64,000 bases of DNA from Streptomyces sp. AC555_RSS877 (GTDB lineage: Bacteria > Actinomycetota > Actinomycetes > Streptomycetales > Streptomycetaceae), in NCBI RefSeq assembly GCF_019049245.1, contig NZ_JAGMUK010000004.1, positions 1 to 64,000 on the forward strand, given 5' to 3'. The number at the start of each line of letters is the position of its first letter. Position 1 is the first letter of the stretch. Shown here in pieces: positions 24,959 through 33,741 of this stretch. Under the pieces are notes generated by a model. That model was not told the DNA's origin. It saw nothing but the letters and a program-made list of their open reading frames with translations, and did no database searches. The translations under genes were made by a program, and so were the position numbers.

Positions 24959-26794
24959 TCACGCCGCGCGGACGTCCCGTTCCGCGACGGCGTGCGCGCA
25001 CGCGCGCGGGCCGGGCGGACGGCGGCGGAGAAGGCGTGGCAGGGGGAGGGCCAGGTTGACGAAGCCCTCCGCCTGCATGGCGGCGAAACCGATGCGGGGC
25101 AGGTCCCCGGAGGCGCGGTAGACGACGAAGCGGGGCTCCCAGCGGGGCTGGAACTTCGCGTTGAACTTGTACAGGGACTCGATCTGGAACCACCGGGACA
25201 GGAAGACCAGCAGGCCACGCCAGGCGCGCAGCACCGGACCCGCGCCGATCTTCTCGCCGCGCGCCAGGGCCGAGCGGAACATCGCGAAGTTCAGAGAGAC
25301 GTGTTCGATGCCGAGTCTCGGTGCCGCCTGGAGTGCCGCCACGATCAGCAGTTCGTTCATGCCGGGGTCCGCCGAGCGGTCCCGCCGCATCAGGTCCAGG
25401 GACGCTCCGTTCGTGCCCCACGGCACGAAGTGGAGGATCGCCTTCAGGTCGCCGTACTGCCCCGGCCGGTCGTCGGCCTTGTGGGCCGTGGCGATGAGGC
25501 AGTCGCCGTCTGCCGCGTCGCCGATGCGGCCCAGCGCCATGGAGAAGCCGCGTTCGGTGTCGGTGCCGCGCCAGTCCTCGGCGGCGCGGCGGATGCGGTC
25601 CAGCTCGGCGTCGCCGAGGTCACGGACGCGTCGTACCCGGGTCTCGTAACCGGCGCGCTCGATGCGTTTGACCATCTGGCGCACATTGCGCATCGCGCGG
25701 CCGGCGAGGGAGAAATCCGCGACGTCCACCACCGCCTCGTCGCCCAGTTCGAGGGCGTCGAGGCCGGTCTCGCGGGTCCAGACCTCGCCGCCGGTCTCGG
25801 AGCAGCCCATCACGGCGGGGGTCCAGGAGTGGGCCCGGGCCTCGTCCATGAAGCGCTCGATGGCGCCCGGCCAGGCCTCGACGTCGCCGATCGGGTCGCC
25901 GCTGGCGAGCATCACACCGGAGACGACGCGGTAGGTGACGGCCGCTTTGCCGCTGGGCGAGAAGACGACGGCCTTGTCGCGGCGCAGTGCGAAGTGGCCG
26001 AGGGAGTCACGGCCGCCGTGCTTGGCCAGCAGGACGCGCAGGCGGGCCTCGTCCTCCTCGGTGAGGCGCGCGGCCGGGTGCTCGGGCCGCAGGGCGAGGT
26101 AGATCGTCGTGACGGCGGTGAGCAGGCCGAGGGCGCCCAGGGACATGGCGACGGTCCAGGACGTGTCGCCCTGGTAGTCGACCGGGCCCTCGAAGCCGAA
26201 CAGGCCGTACAGGACGTGCGCGATGCGGTCGGCCAGGCTGGGGTCGCCCACCATGCGGTCGGGGTGGACGCTGACGATGACCAGCCCGAGGGCGAGTGAA
26301 CCGGCGCCCATCAGGACGAAGTTGGCGAGCGCCCGCCACCGGCTGCGCGGGTCGGGCAGGGCCGCGAACTGGTCGCGGTGGCGCAGCAGGGGCGCGAGCA
26401 GCGCGAGCGAGATGAGCACGCCCACAAGGGAGTGCCGGTACGTGAACTGTGCCACCGCGCCCGCCGGGAGCAGCACCACGGCCGCCCGCCAGGCCCGGCG
26501 CTTGTGCCGCTTGAGTCCGTGGGCGAGCAGCAGCAACAGGACGCCGACGCTGATCGAGAGCGCGGCCGCGAAGGGTCCGAGCGCGCCGGGCAGCACCTCG
26601 GCCATCGTGTGCATCCGGCTGTGCCTGAAGCGCGGGAAGACGCCCGCGGCGATGTCCACGAGGCCCACGAGCGCGCACGCTCTGCCGACGAGGGCCGGGA
26701 CGGCCTCGGGGCGCGGACCACTCAGGACGCGCCGCACCCGGTGTGAACCGGTCGGAACCTCGCCCGACATTTCCTCATCTGTCCTGACAGACAT
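24959..26794 (-). CDS. Lysyl-phosphatidylglycerol synthase (MprF)-like protein
   Basis: This roughly 611-residue membrane protein has an N-terminal half of five or six helices and a C-terminal DUF2156 (phosphatidylglycerol lysyltransferase, GNAT-like) domain of about 300 residues. The second half includes SDPIGDVEAWPGAIERFM-like text (SGDPIGD), NVRQMVKRIERAGYE, GFSMALGR, MRRDRSADPGMNELLI and WFQIESLYKFNAKFQPRWEPRF, which match the catalytic lysyltransferase domain. Such proteins add lysine to phosphatidylglycerol and lower surface charge, giving resistance to cationic peptides. An ATG at 26845 would add 17 residues; neither start has a strong ribosome site. Confidence 0.85.
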   Translation of the reverse strand: MSVRTDEEMSGEVPTGSHRVRRVLSGPRPEAVPALVGRACALVGLVDIAAGVFPRFRHSRMHTMAEVLPGALGPFAAALSISVGVLLLLLAHGLKRHKRRAWRAAVVLLPAGAVAQFTYRHSLVGVLISLALLAPLLRHRDQFAALPDPRSRWRALANFVLMGAGSLALGLVIVSVHPDRMVGDPSLADRIAHVLYGLFGFEGPVDYQGDTSWTVAMSLGALGLLTAVTTIYLALRPEHPAARLTEEDEARLRVLLAKHGGRDSLGHFALRRDKAVVFSPSGKAAVTYRVVSGVMLASGDPIGDVEAWPGAIERFMDEARAHSWTPAVMGCSETGGEVWTRETGLDALELGDEAVVDVADFSLAGRAMRNVRQMVKRIERAGYETRVRRVRDLGDAELDRIRRAAEDWRGTDTERGFSMALGRIGDAADGDCLIATAHKADDRPGQYGDLKAILHFVPWGTNGASLDLMRRDRSADPGMNELLIVAALQAAPRLGIEHVSLNFAMFRSALARGEKIGAGPVLRAWRGLLVFLSRWFQIESLYKFNAKFQPRWEPRFVVYRASGDLPRIGFAAMQAEGFVNLALPLPRLLRRRPPGPRACAHAVAERDVRAA

Positions 26795-26960
26795 CGCATC
26801 CCGTTGTTCTGCGAGAGACCTTGGATCCGGGCCCGATTCGGGCATCCGGCGACATTGCGCCCTCTAGGACGGTGTCTCAGGGGGCGAGGTTCATTCGACT
26901 CGTCCAAAGCCGGTCCAAAGCCCAGGGCAAGTCCCGGGCAAGGCCCTCACGAAGGAACCC

Positions 26961-28088
26961 ATGGGTCTCACGAGCAACAAGACGCTGGTGGTGGCGGTGC
27001 TCTTCGCGGTTCTGCTGTTCGTCGGCACCGTGTGGCTGTGGCCACGGCTGGCGCGGCGGAACTGGCGGGCCGTCGGCGGGCGCGTGGGCTTGCTGTTCGC
27101 CACGCAATTGGCGCTCTTCGTGTCAGTGGGCCTCGCCGCGAACCAGGCCTTCGGTTTCTACGCCTCCTGGGCGGACCTGTTCGGGCGGGAGACGGGCCAG
27201 GGCGTGGTCGTCGACCACACCGAGGGTCTCGGGTCCGGCGGTCCTCTCCAGGTGGTCGACACGCGGCGGGTGTACGAGACGGGCGGTCTGAGGCCGCAGG
27301 CCGGCGGGCAGATCCAGAAAGTCGCCATTGCCGGCCCTGCGACGCGTATCCACACGCCCGCGTACGTGTATCTGCCGCCGGAGTACTTCCAGCCGCAGTA
27401 CCGCACGCGGACGTTTCCCGTGGCCGTCGTCCTCACCGGATATCCGGGTACGGCTCAGGCACTGGTGAACAAACTCCACTTTCCGCGCACGGCCTGGAAC
27501 CTCGCCAGGAACGGGCGTATGCAGCCGATGATCCTGGTCATGCTGCGGCCGACGGTGGCGCCGCCGCGGGACACGGAGTGCGTGGACGTGCCGGGAGGTC
27601 CGCAGGCCGAGTCGTTCTTCGCCAGGGATCTGCCCGACGCCGTACGGGCCCACTACAGGGTCGGCGAAAAGCCGGGCAGCTGGGGGATCATCGGCGACTC
27701 CACGGGCGGCTACTGCGCGCTGAAGCTCGCCATGCACCACCCCGAGGTGTACGCCGCCGGGGCGGGACTGTCGCCGTACTACGACGCGCCGAGCGACCCG
27801 ACCACGGGCGACCTCTTCCACGGCGACAAGGCAGTGCGCGACCGCGCGAACCTGTTCTGGTACCTCAAGCACATGCCCGCCCCCGACACTTCACTGCTCG
27901 TCACCAGCAGCAAGGTCGGTGAGGCGAACTACAAGGACACGCTGAAGTTCATCGAGCGGGTGAAGGACACCGGGCGGACGCGGATCTCCTCGATCATCCT
28001 CGAAAGCGGCGGCCACAACTTCAACACCTGGCGGCGGGAGATACCGGCGACGATGCAGTGGATCAGCGGACGGTTGGACGACCACTGA
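26961..28088 (+). CDS. Membrane-anchored alpha/beta-hydrolase esterase (antigen 85 / esterase D-like)
   Basis: This 375-residue protein has two N-terminal hydrophobic helices (about 8-28 and 43-62) followed by an extracytoplasmic esterase domain. The nucleophile elbow is GDSTGGYCALKLAMHHPEVY, and the C-terminal SGGHNFNTWRRE supplies the catalytic histidine; the acid is probably in the intervening KVGEANYKD stretch. Members of this esterase family include mycolyltransferases and S-formylglutathione hydrolases; Streptomyces lacks mycolate, so the acyl substrate is unknown. The ATG start has AAGGA upstream. It is divergent from the MprF-like gene. Confidence 0.87.
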   Translation: MGLTSNKTLVVAVLFAVLLFVGTVWLWPRLARRNWRAVGGRVGLLFATQLALFVSVGLAANQAFGFYASWADLFGRETGQGVVVDHTEGLGSGGPLQVVDTRRVYETGGLRPQAGGQIQKVAIAGPATRIHTPAYVYLPPEYFQPQYRTRTFPVAVVLTGYPGTAQALVNKLHFPRTAWNLARNGRMQPMILVMLRPTVAPPRDTECVDVPGGPQAESFFARDLPDAVRAHYRVGEKPGSWGIIGDSTGGYCALKLAMHHPEVYAAGAGLSPYYDAPSDPTTGDLFHGDKAVRDRANLFWYLKHMPAPDTSLLVTSSKVGEANYKDTLKFIERVKDTGRTRISSIILESGGHNFNTWRREIPATMQWISGRLDDH

Positions 28089-28140
28089 AAATGATCTTGT
28101 GGCTCTCGGCGGCCTTGTCGTTCCCGTCTTGCCAATCCTG

Positions 28141-28150
28141 CCGAATTCGG
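28141..28150. promoter_or_regulatory. Palindrome in an A/T-rich gap
   Basis: CCGAATTCGG is a perfect 10-bp palindrome in the 162-bp gap before the coiled-coil gene, flanked by TTGCC and GGCAA at unequal distances. The whole gap is less G/C rich than its surroundings, as promoter regions are. Operator function is a guess. Confidence 0.3.
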
Positions 28151-28250
28151 TGGCAAATCTGATTCCTGATGACGTGTGAAGGCATCGGGATGGCTGTGTT
28201 TTTACGGGCTGGGGCACCATCATTCGCCTACGCGCGGTAAGTTTCTGGCC

Positions 28251-29567
28251 ATGCCACGTGGACGTCACCGCCATTCCCCGCCCTTGCACAGGATGCTGCC
28301 CCCGTCGGCGATCGCAGGCGTCTCCCTCGTCTGTGCGCTCGGCCCCTGGGTGTTCACGGAGCAGATGGTGCTCCGTGGTCTGGCCGCGGCCGCCGCGGCG
28401 ACGGCGGTCGTCGGTGCGGTCGTCATGCGTCATTGGGACACGCAGGCGGGCAAACAGGTCGCCGACCTCACGCGCGCGCGTGCGAGCGACGAGTGGCGCT
28501 TCGAGGAGCGGGTCGCCGAACTGGAGACCGACCTCGACGAGTCGCGCGAACTGCGCGTCAAGCTGGAGCAGCGGCTGCGGGCCAAGCGCGCGGAACTCGC
28601 GGGACTGCGCAACGAACACGCGGCCCTGCTGCGGCGGTACGCCACGGCGGAGACCGAGCGCGCGAGTGCCCTGGAGGGCCGCCGCCTGCTGGAGATAGAG
28701 GCGTCCGGTCCGACCACCCGTGAGCTGTTGCCGGCGCAGGCCGCGCCCGTGGCCGAGGCGGGGGGCGTGGCTGCCCCGGCCGGCCAGGAGACGGACGAGG
28801 CCGCCGAAGCCGTACCCGCGGCGGAAGGGGAACCCGAGGCTCCGGCGATCTTCACGCCTGAGGGTTCCCGGCTGTTCCTGCGGGCGAAGGGGGCGCTGGC
28901 GCGCCTCGGCGACGCCGACGGCGCGGCGGTCAAGGACGAGCGCGAGGACGAGGCCGAGGACGAGCTGAAGGTCGGCCTCAAGGACGCGGCCAAGGGCGAG
29001 TCGAAGGGCGAGCCCAAGGACGCCCCGAAGAGCGGGCCCAAGGGCGTGACCAAGGCCGCCCCCAAGGACACCGTGAACGACGAGCAGGTGAAGGCGGGTT
29101 CGGCCGGGGAGACGGTGGCCGAGGCGGCCGGCGGCGCCGAGGCGGAGGCCACGCAGGAGGACGAGGTGCGGGGGAAGCCCGTGGCGGTCGACGAGCATGA
29201 GCGCGCGGCCGCCACCACCACGGCGAAGACCGCCCAGCCGGGCCGGCGGCCCTCCGGACACTTCGTCGCGCCGACCGCGGTGGCGGTCGCACCGGCGACG
29301 CCCGCGCGGCGCCCGCTGGTGGAGGGCGGCTTCGACTTCTTCGGAATGCAGAAGGGCGCGGCCCCGGCGGCGCTGGCCGCCGTCCAGAACGAGGACCTCG
29401 CCGACGTCGTCGGCCAGGAGGCGCTCGCCCTCCACAAGGCCGAGTCCGAGGCGGAGTTCAAGCCGGCGGACGAGGAGTCCCGTGGCGTCGGCCAGGTCAT
29501 CGACCTGACCGCACACGACGAGACGGAGCAGATCGACGTACAGGGGCTGCGGAGCGCGGTCTCGTAA
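28251..29567 (+). CDS. Membrane protein with coiled coil and Lys/Glu/Gly-rich repeats
   Basis: This 438-residue protein belongs to no functional family I can name. Two close hydrophobic helices (about 16-32 and 38-55) are followed by a coiled coil (about 65-145, heptads around VAELETDLDESRELRVKLEQRL). A disordered acidic region then contains short KGESKGEPKD/KSGPKG/KAAPKD repeats (about 240-285). A conserved-looking end (GGFDFFGMQ and VIDLTAHDETEQIDV) closes the protein. The layout suggests a cytoplasmic scaffold tethered to the membrane. The ATG at 28251 is preferred; an in-frame start at 28176 would add 25 poorly coding residues. Confidence 0.8.
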   Translation: MPRGRHRHSPPLHRMLPPSAIAGVSLVCALGPWVFTEQMVLRGLAAAAAATAVVGAVVMRHWDTQAGKQVADLTRARASDEWRFEERVAELETDLDESRELRVKLEQRLRAKRAELAGLRNEHAALLRRYATAETERASALEGRRLLEIEASGPTTRELLPAQAAPVAEAGGVAAPAGQETDEAAEAVPAAEGEPEAPAIFTPEGSRLFLRAKGALARLGDADGAAVKDEREDEAEDELKVGLKDAAKGESKGEPKDAPKSGPKGVTKAAPKDTVNDEQVKAGSAGETVAEAAGGAEAEATQEDEVRGKPVAVDEHERAAATTTAKTAQPGRRPSGHFVAPTAVAVAPATPARRPLVEGGFDFFGMQKGAAPAALAAVQNEDLADVVGQEALALHKAESEAEFKPADEESRGVGQVIDLTAHDETEQIDVQGLRSAVS

Positions 29568-29594
29568 CGTCCGTGCGCCGACAGGCCCCGCTTT

Positions 29595-30932
29595 TCAGGA
29601 CGCCATCCAGCGGTCCGGCCGCGCGACCTTCCGTCCCGTCCGTGACCGCTCGGCCTGCCCCCGCAGCAGCTCGGCAGCCTCCTGAGCGTCCCTCAGCCGC
29701 GCTGTGACCGTCTTGCTGGCCCCCGTGTCCACGTGGACGTCGGCGACGCGCCACAGGCGCTGCCAGGGCCCCTGCGCGAGCCGTACGCTCTGCACCTTCG
29801 CGTGCGGGACGAGCGACAGACTCCGTCGCAGCAGGCCGTGCCGGGCCGCGAACACCGCGTCGGTGACGACGAGTCCGTAGCCGCGCCACCACCACGGCAA
29901 GCACCGCGCGGCCCGCCGCGGAGGACGGGACAGCGCCGACACGGACGGCACGGTCACGCCGGGCAGCACGCGCGCGACGACCGACTCGGCGACCTCCCGC
30001 GGAGCGACCGGCACCAGCACGGAGTTGGACGACCCTGCCACGTCCAGCTCCACCCGTACCCAGCCGCGCCGCCGCCACAGCAACGGCTCCACGATCCGTA
30101 CGGTCTGCACGCGCCCGGGAGGCACCGTCTCGTGCGTACGGTCCAGCAGCCCGTGGTCGATCCGCAGCCCGTCCGGCGACTCGCCCACCGTCCAGTCGTA
30201 CTCGCCGACGAACCGCCCCACACTGCTCGCGCCCGCCGCGCCCAGCAGCGGCAGCGCGGTCGCGAGAACCGTCCACACGCTGTGGGTGGCCAGCCACAGC
30301 ACCGTCGGTACGACGATCGCGGCGACCAGCGTGCCCCAGGTCGCGCCGGTCAGTACCAGGGAGACGGCGAGGACACCCGGCGGTACGCGCAACAGCTCGC
30401 GGGAGGGCGCCTCGCCGACCTCGTGTGCCGTCTCGGGCGCGAAGCCGGCGGCGCGGGCGAGGAGTTCCGCGCGCAGGGCCCGTGCCTCGCCTTCGCCCAG
30501 GAAGGCGAGTTCGTCCTTCTTGTCCGCGCCCACGACGTCGAGTTTGAGTTTTGCGACCCCCGCCACCCGGGCGAGCAGCGGCTGGGTGACGTCGACGGCC
30601 TGGATGCGTTCGAGCCGGATGTGGGCGGCGCGCCGGAACAGCAGGCCGGTACGGATGCGCAGTTCCGTGTCCGTCACCGCGAAGTGAGTGAACCACCAGG
30701 TCAGAAAGCCGTAGAGCGCGGCGGCCGGCACGAACACGGCGAGAGAGATCAGCAGCGTGGTCGTGGTGAGCTTCGTCAGCTGTTCCTGCGCCTGGTTGGG
30801 GTCGTGCACCGCCCACCCGATGATCACGGCGATCGGCGCCCAGGCCCGCCTGAGCGGCGTCACCGGGTGCAGCCGCCGCTCGGTGACCGGCGGCTTCTCG
30901 GGTATGGCCTCACCCACGCCCGGCGCGGTCAC
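29595..30932 (-). CDS. PH-domain (bPH2/DUF304) membrane protein, YdbT-like
   Basis: This 445-residue protein has four to five hydrophobic helices and three bacterial PH (DUF304) segments. Each has the pattern FAVTDTELRIRTGLLFRRAAHIRLERIQAVDV, or the later versions with LRIDHGLLDRTHETVPPGRVQTV and LLRRSLSLVPHAKVQSV. In Bacillus the YdbS/YdbT pair protects against bacteriocins and amylocyclicin; here resistance or envelope roles are only inferred. The GTG start overlaps the stop of the smaller PH-domain gene upstream (GTGA), as expected for partner proteins. Confidence 0.87.
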   Translation of the reverse strand: MTAPGVGEAIPEKPPVTERRLHPVTPLRRAWAPIAVIIGWAVHDPNQAQEQLTKLTTTTLLISLAVFVPAAALYGFLTWWFTHFAVTDTELRIRTGLLFRRAAHIRLERIQAVDVTQPLLARVAGVAKLKLDVVGADKKDELAFLGEGEARALRAELLARAAGFAPETAHEVGEAPSRELLRVPPGVLAVSLVLTGATWGTLVAAIVVPTVLWLATHSVWTVLATALPLLGAAGASSVGRFVGEYDWTVGESPDGLRIDHGLLDRTHETVPPGRVQTVRIVEPLLWRRRGWVRVELDVAGSSNSVLVPVAPREVAESVVARVLPGVTVPSVSALSRPPRRAARCLPWWWRGYGLVVTDAVFAARHGLLRRSLSLVPHAKVQSVRLAQGPWQRLWRVADVHVDTGASKTVTARLRDAQEAAELLRGQAERSRTGRKVARPDRWMAS

Positions 30933-31432
30933 AGGCCCGCCGATCGGGCCTCGCCGAGTTCGGTGAGCCGGTCGCGCAGCCGTTCCGCCTCGTCCGGGGC
31001 GAGGCCCGGGATGGTCGCGTCGGTCGCCGCGGCCGCGGTGTGCAGCTGCACGCTGGCCAGCCCGAAGTGGCGTTCGACGGGTCCGGAGGTGACCTCGACC
31101 AGTTGCATCCGCCCGTACGGCACGACGGTCTCCTCCTGCCAGAGCACGCCGCGGCTGATCAGCAGGTCGTCGGCGCGCTCGGCGTAGCGCCAGGAACGCC
31201 AGTTGCGGCCGAGCATCACCCAGCCCCACACCGCCAGTGCCGGCGGCAGCAGCGCGAACAGGGACCAGGAGGGCCCCACGAGCAGGCCGAGCAGCAGTCC
31301 GAGCCCCAGAGCCAGCAGCCCCAGCCACACCACCAGCAACATCCGCCGCATCCGCAGCAGCCCCGGTGGGAGCCCGATCCACACCGGCTCGTCCCCCGTG
31401 GTCCCGTTGTCCGCCGTGCTCCCCGTCTCCAT
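30929..31432 (-). CDS. PH-domain (bPH2/DUF304) membrane protein, YdbS-like
   Basis: This 167-residue partner of the larger PH protein has two hydrophobic helices (about 32-75) and one bPH2 domain ([32 protein letters not shown], ending in [17 protein letters not shown]). The ATG at 31432 ([10 protein letters not shown]) has no Shine-Dalgarno; only 31 bp separate it from the start of the divergent nuoD paralogue. It may therefore be translated from a leaderless mRNA. The stop overlaps the next gene by 4 bases. Confidence 0.87.
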   Translation of the reverse strand: METGSTADNGTTGDEPVWIGLPPGLLRMRRMLLVVWLGLLALGLGLLLGLLVGPSWSLFALLPPALAVWGWVMLGRNWRSWRYAERADDLLISRGVLWQEETVVPYGRMQLVEVTSGPVERHFGLASVQLHTAAAATDATIPGLAPDEAERLRDRLTELGEARSAGL

Positions 31433-31463
31433 ACGGTCAGCGTACGTAGGAGAGACTGTGTCC

Positions 31464-32615
31464 ATGACTCCTACGACGGAGACCATGGTCGGTATCGGCG
31501 GCGCCGCGGAGAGCACCGACATGGTGCTCAACATCGGGCCCCAGCACCCGTCCACCCACGGTGTCCTACGCCTCAGGCTGGTGCTGGACGGCGAGCGGAT
31601 CCAGCACGCGGAGCCGGTCATCGGCTACATGCACCGCGGCGCGGAGAAGCTTTTCGAGGCGCGGGACTACCGCCAGATCATCATGCTCGCCAACCGCCAC
31701 GACTGGCTGTCGGCCTTCTCGAACGAGCTGGGTGTCGTCCTCGGGGTGGAGCGCATGCTCGGCATGGAGGTCCCCGAGCGCGCGGTGTGGACGCGCACGC
31801 TCCTCGCGGAACTGAACCGGGTGCTGAACCACATGATGTTCCTCGGGTCCTATCCCCTGGAGCTCGGCGGCATCACCCCGGTCTTCTACGCGTTCCGGGA
31901 GCGCGAGACGCTCCAGAACGTCATGGAGGAGGTCTCCGGCGGGCGCATGCACTACATGTTCAACCGCGTCGGCGGCCTCAAGGAGGACCTCCCGGCCGGC
32001 TGGGCCACGCGCGCGCGTGCCGCCGTCGCCTCCGTGCGCTCGCGGATGGACGTCTACGACGATCTGGTGCTCGGCAACGAGATCTTCCGGGGGCGCACCC
32101 GGGGCGTGGGCGTCCTCGCACCGGAGGCCGTGCACGCCTACGGCGTGAGCGGGCCGATCGCGCGCGCCTCGGGCGTCGACTTCGACCTGCGCCGCGACGA
32201 GCCGTACCTGGCCTACGGCGAGCTGCAGGACACCCTGAAGGTGGTGACCCGGAAGGAGGGCGACTGTCTCGCCCGCTTCGAGGTCCTGCTGGAGCAGACG
32301 CACAACGCGCTCGACCTCGCGGACGCCTGCCTCGACCGGCTCGCCGGCCTGCCGCCCGGGCCGATCAACCAGCGGCTTCCCAAGGTCCTCAAGGCGCCCG
32401 AGGGGCACACGTACGCGTGGACCGAGAACCCGCTCGGCATCAACGGCTACTACCTCGTCAGCAAGGGCGAGAAGACCCCGTACCGGCTGAAACTGCGCTC
32501 CGCGTCGTACAACAACATCCAGGCCCTCGCGGTGCTGCTGCCGGGCACGCTGGTCGCGGACATGGTGGCGATCCTGGGGTCACTGTTCTTCGTGGTCGGG
32601 GACATCGACAAGTAG
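31464..32615 (+). CDS. nuoD2: Orphan NADH-quinone oxidoreductase subunit D paralogue
   Basis: This 383-residue protein is clearly of the NuoD/49-kDa family: it keeps [50 protein letters not shown] and [13 protein letters not shown]. It is not within a nuo operon. His32 (the quinone-site His38 of T. thermophilus Nqo4) is retained, but the partner tyrosine (Nqo4 Tyr87, human Tyr141) is Trp81 (NRHDWLSAF). Arg58 in MHRGAEKL aligns with the arginine that NDUFAF7 methylates in mitochondria. The ATG at 31464 has AGGAG ten bases upstream. It overlaps the 3' end of the convergent methyltransferase gene by 36 bp. A hydrogenase-like or altered complex I role is possible. Confidence 0.9.
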   Translation: MTPTTETMVGIGGAAESTDMVLNIGPQHPSTHGVLRLRLVLDGERIQHAEPVIGYMHRGAEKLFEARDYRQIIMLANRHDWLSAFSNELGVVLGVERMLGMEVPERAVWTRTLLAELNRVLNHMMFLGSYPLELGGITPVFYAFRERETLQNVMEEVSGGRMHYMFNRVGGLKEDLPAGWATRARAAVASVRSRMDVYDDLVLGNEIFRGRTRGVGVLAPEAVHAYGVSGPIARASGVDFDLRRDEPYLAYGELQDTLKVVTRKEGDCLARFEVLLEQTHNALDLADACLDRLAGLPPGPINQRLPKVLKAPEGHTYAWTENPLGINGYYLVSKGEKTPYRLKLRSASYNNIQALAVLLPGTLVADMVAILGSLFFVVGDIDK

Positions 32616-33623
32616 GCCGTCCAGCGGTGTGTCCGGGGTTCCGGCCGCGATGCCCACCGGCTGCAGCAGCCACCCGAAGTCGCCGAGGCCGCCCGTGGCC
32701 GTGAGCTCGGCGGCCTCTCCGGCGCTCGCCAGGGCGCGCACGTAGGCCGCGGGCTGGGTGGAGGCGAGCGCGAGCGGGGGGCGTGCGCCGGAGATGTCCA
32801 AGGCGCGCAAGGCATCGCGCTGGGTCAGCACACGCCCACCGGGGAGCGCGCACGCGTCCAGGGCGACGTGCGCCGTGATGTCGCACGACCCGTCCGGCAC
32901 GGGCGCCGCCTCACGTCCCTCCCGGAAGCCGGTGAGCGTCCCGAAAGGGGGCCGCGCGCCTGCGGAGTGCGCGTAGTCCACCGCCACCGCGAGCCCTCGG
33001 CCGACGGTCGCGACCGCCGCCGCCCACGCCTCGTCCCTGGGCAGACCGATCTCGGCCCGCAGCCCCTCCTCGGCCGGCAGGGGCCACCAGCGCGCGAGCC
33101 ACCGCGCCGCAGGACCGGAGACCGGCTCCCCGAGCCGCTCGCGTCCGTCCCGCCGTACGAGCACCAGCCGCGGTACGCCCGCGGAATCGACCTCGGCGAC
33201 GTCCACGGGCACGTTGTCCAGCCACTCGTTGGCGAACAGCAGGCCGGTGATGCCCTTCGGCGGTTCGGCCAGCCACTCGATCCGGTGATCGAGGCCGGCC
33301 GGCCGGCCGGCGACCTCGACGGCGTACCCGCGCGCGCGGGAGGCCACGTCGGCGGGCAGCGCGGCCAGCACGCCGGTGACCAGCTCGCCCCGCCCCGCGG
33401 CCATGTCGACGAAGTCCAGCGCCCGGGGCCGCCCCAGCGCCTCGTCGACCCGGCACAGCAGCCGGGCCACGGCCTCGGCGAACAACGGGGAGGCGTGCAC
33501 CGACGTACGGAAGTGCGCACCCGGGCCCTCGGGCCTGCGGTAGAAACCCTCCGGTCCGTACAGAGCGGCCTCCGTGGCCACCCGCCAACCGAGCCGTTCG
33601 CCCACTGTCTCCTCGCGCGTCAC
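32580..33623 (-). CDS. SAM-dependent methyltransferase of the MidA/NDUFAF7 (DUF185) family
   Basis: This 347-residue protein carries the family's N-terminal segment ([23 protein letters not shown], near 27-49), the SAM-binding motif [14 protein letters not shown] and the downstream [13 protein letters not shown]. In mitochondria NDUFAF7/MidA dimethylates an arginine of the complex I 49-kDa subunit, the NuoD counterpart. The gene converges on an orphan NuoD paralogue with overlapping ends, which makes that protein a natural candidate substrate. The ATG at 33623 ([12 protein letters not shown]) was used. The C-terminal 100 residues are less conserved. Confidence 0.85.
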   Translation of the reverse strand: MTREETVGERLGWRVATEAALYGPEGFYRRPEGPGAHFRTSVHASPLFAEAVARLLCRVDEALGRPRALDFVDMAAGRGELVTGVLAALPADVASRARGYAVEVAGRPAGLDHRIEWLAEPPKGITGLLFANEWLDNVPVDVAEVDSAGVPRLVLVRRDGRERLGEPVSGPAARWLARWWPLPAEEGLRAEIGLPRDEAWAAAVATVGRGLAVAVDYAHSAGARPPFGTLTGFREGREAAPVPDGSCDITAHVALDACALPGGRVLTQRDALRALDISGARPPLALASTQPAAYVRALASAGEAAELTATGGLGDFGWLLQPVGIAAGTPDTPLDGLLVDVPDHEEQ

Positions 33624-33741
33624 GCCGTCAGGTTAGGCGTACACGGGAACGGGGCCTCCACCTTGCGGAGTATGCGCGTGGGACAGGGATCGGTCCTCCG
33701 GTTGACCCCTGCACGCATCTCGCTTCCCTACGCTGGGTTAC

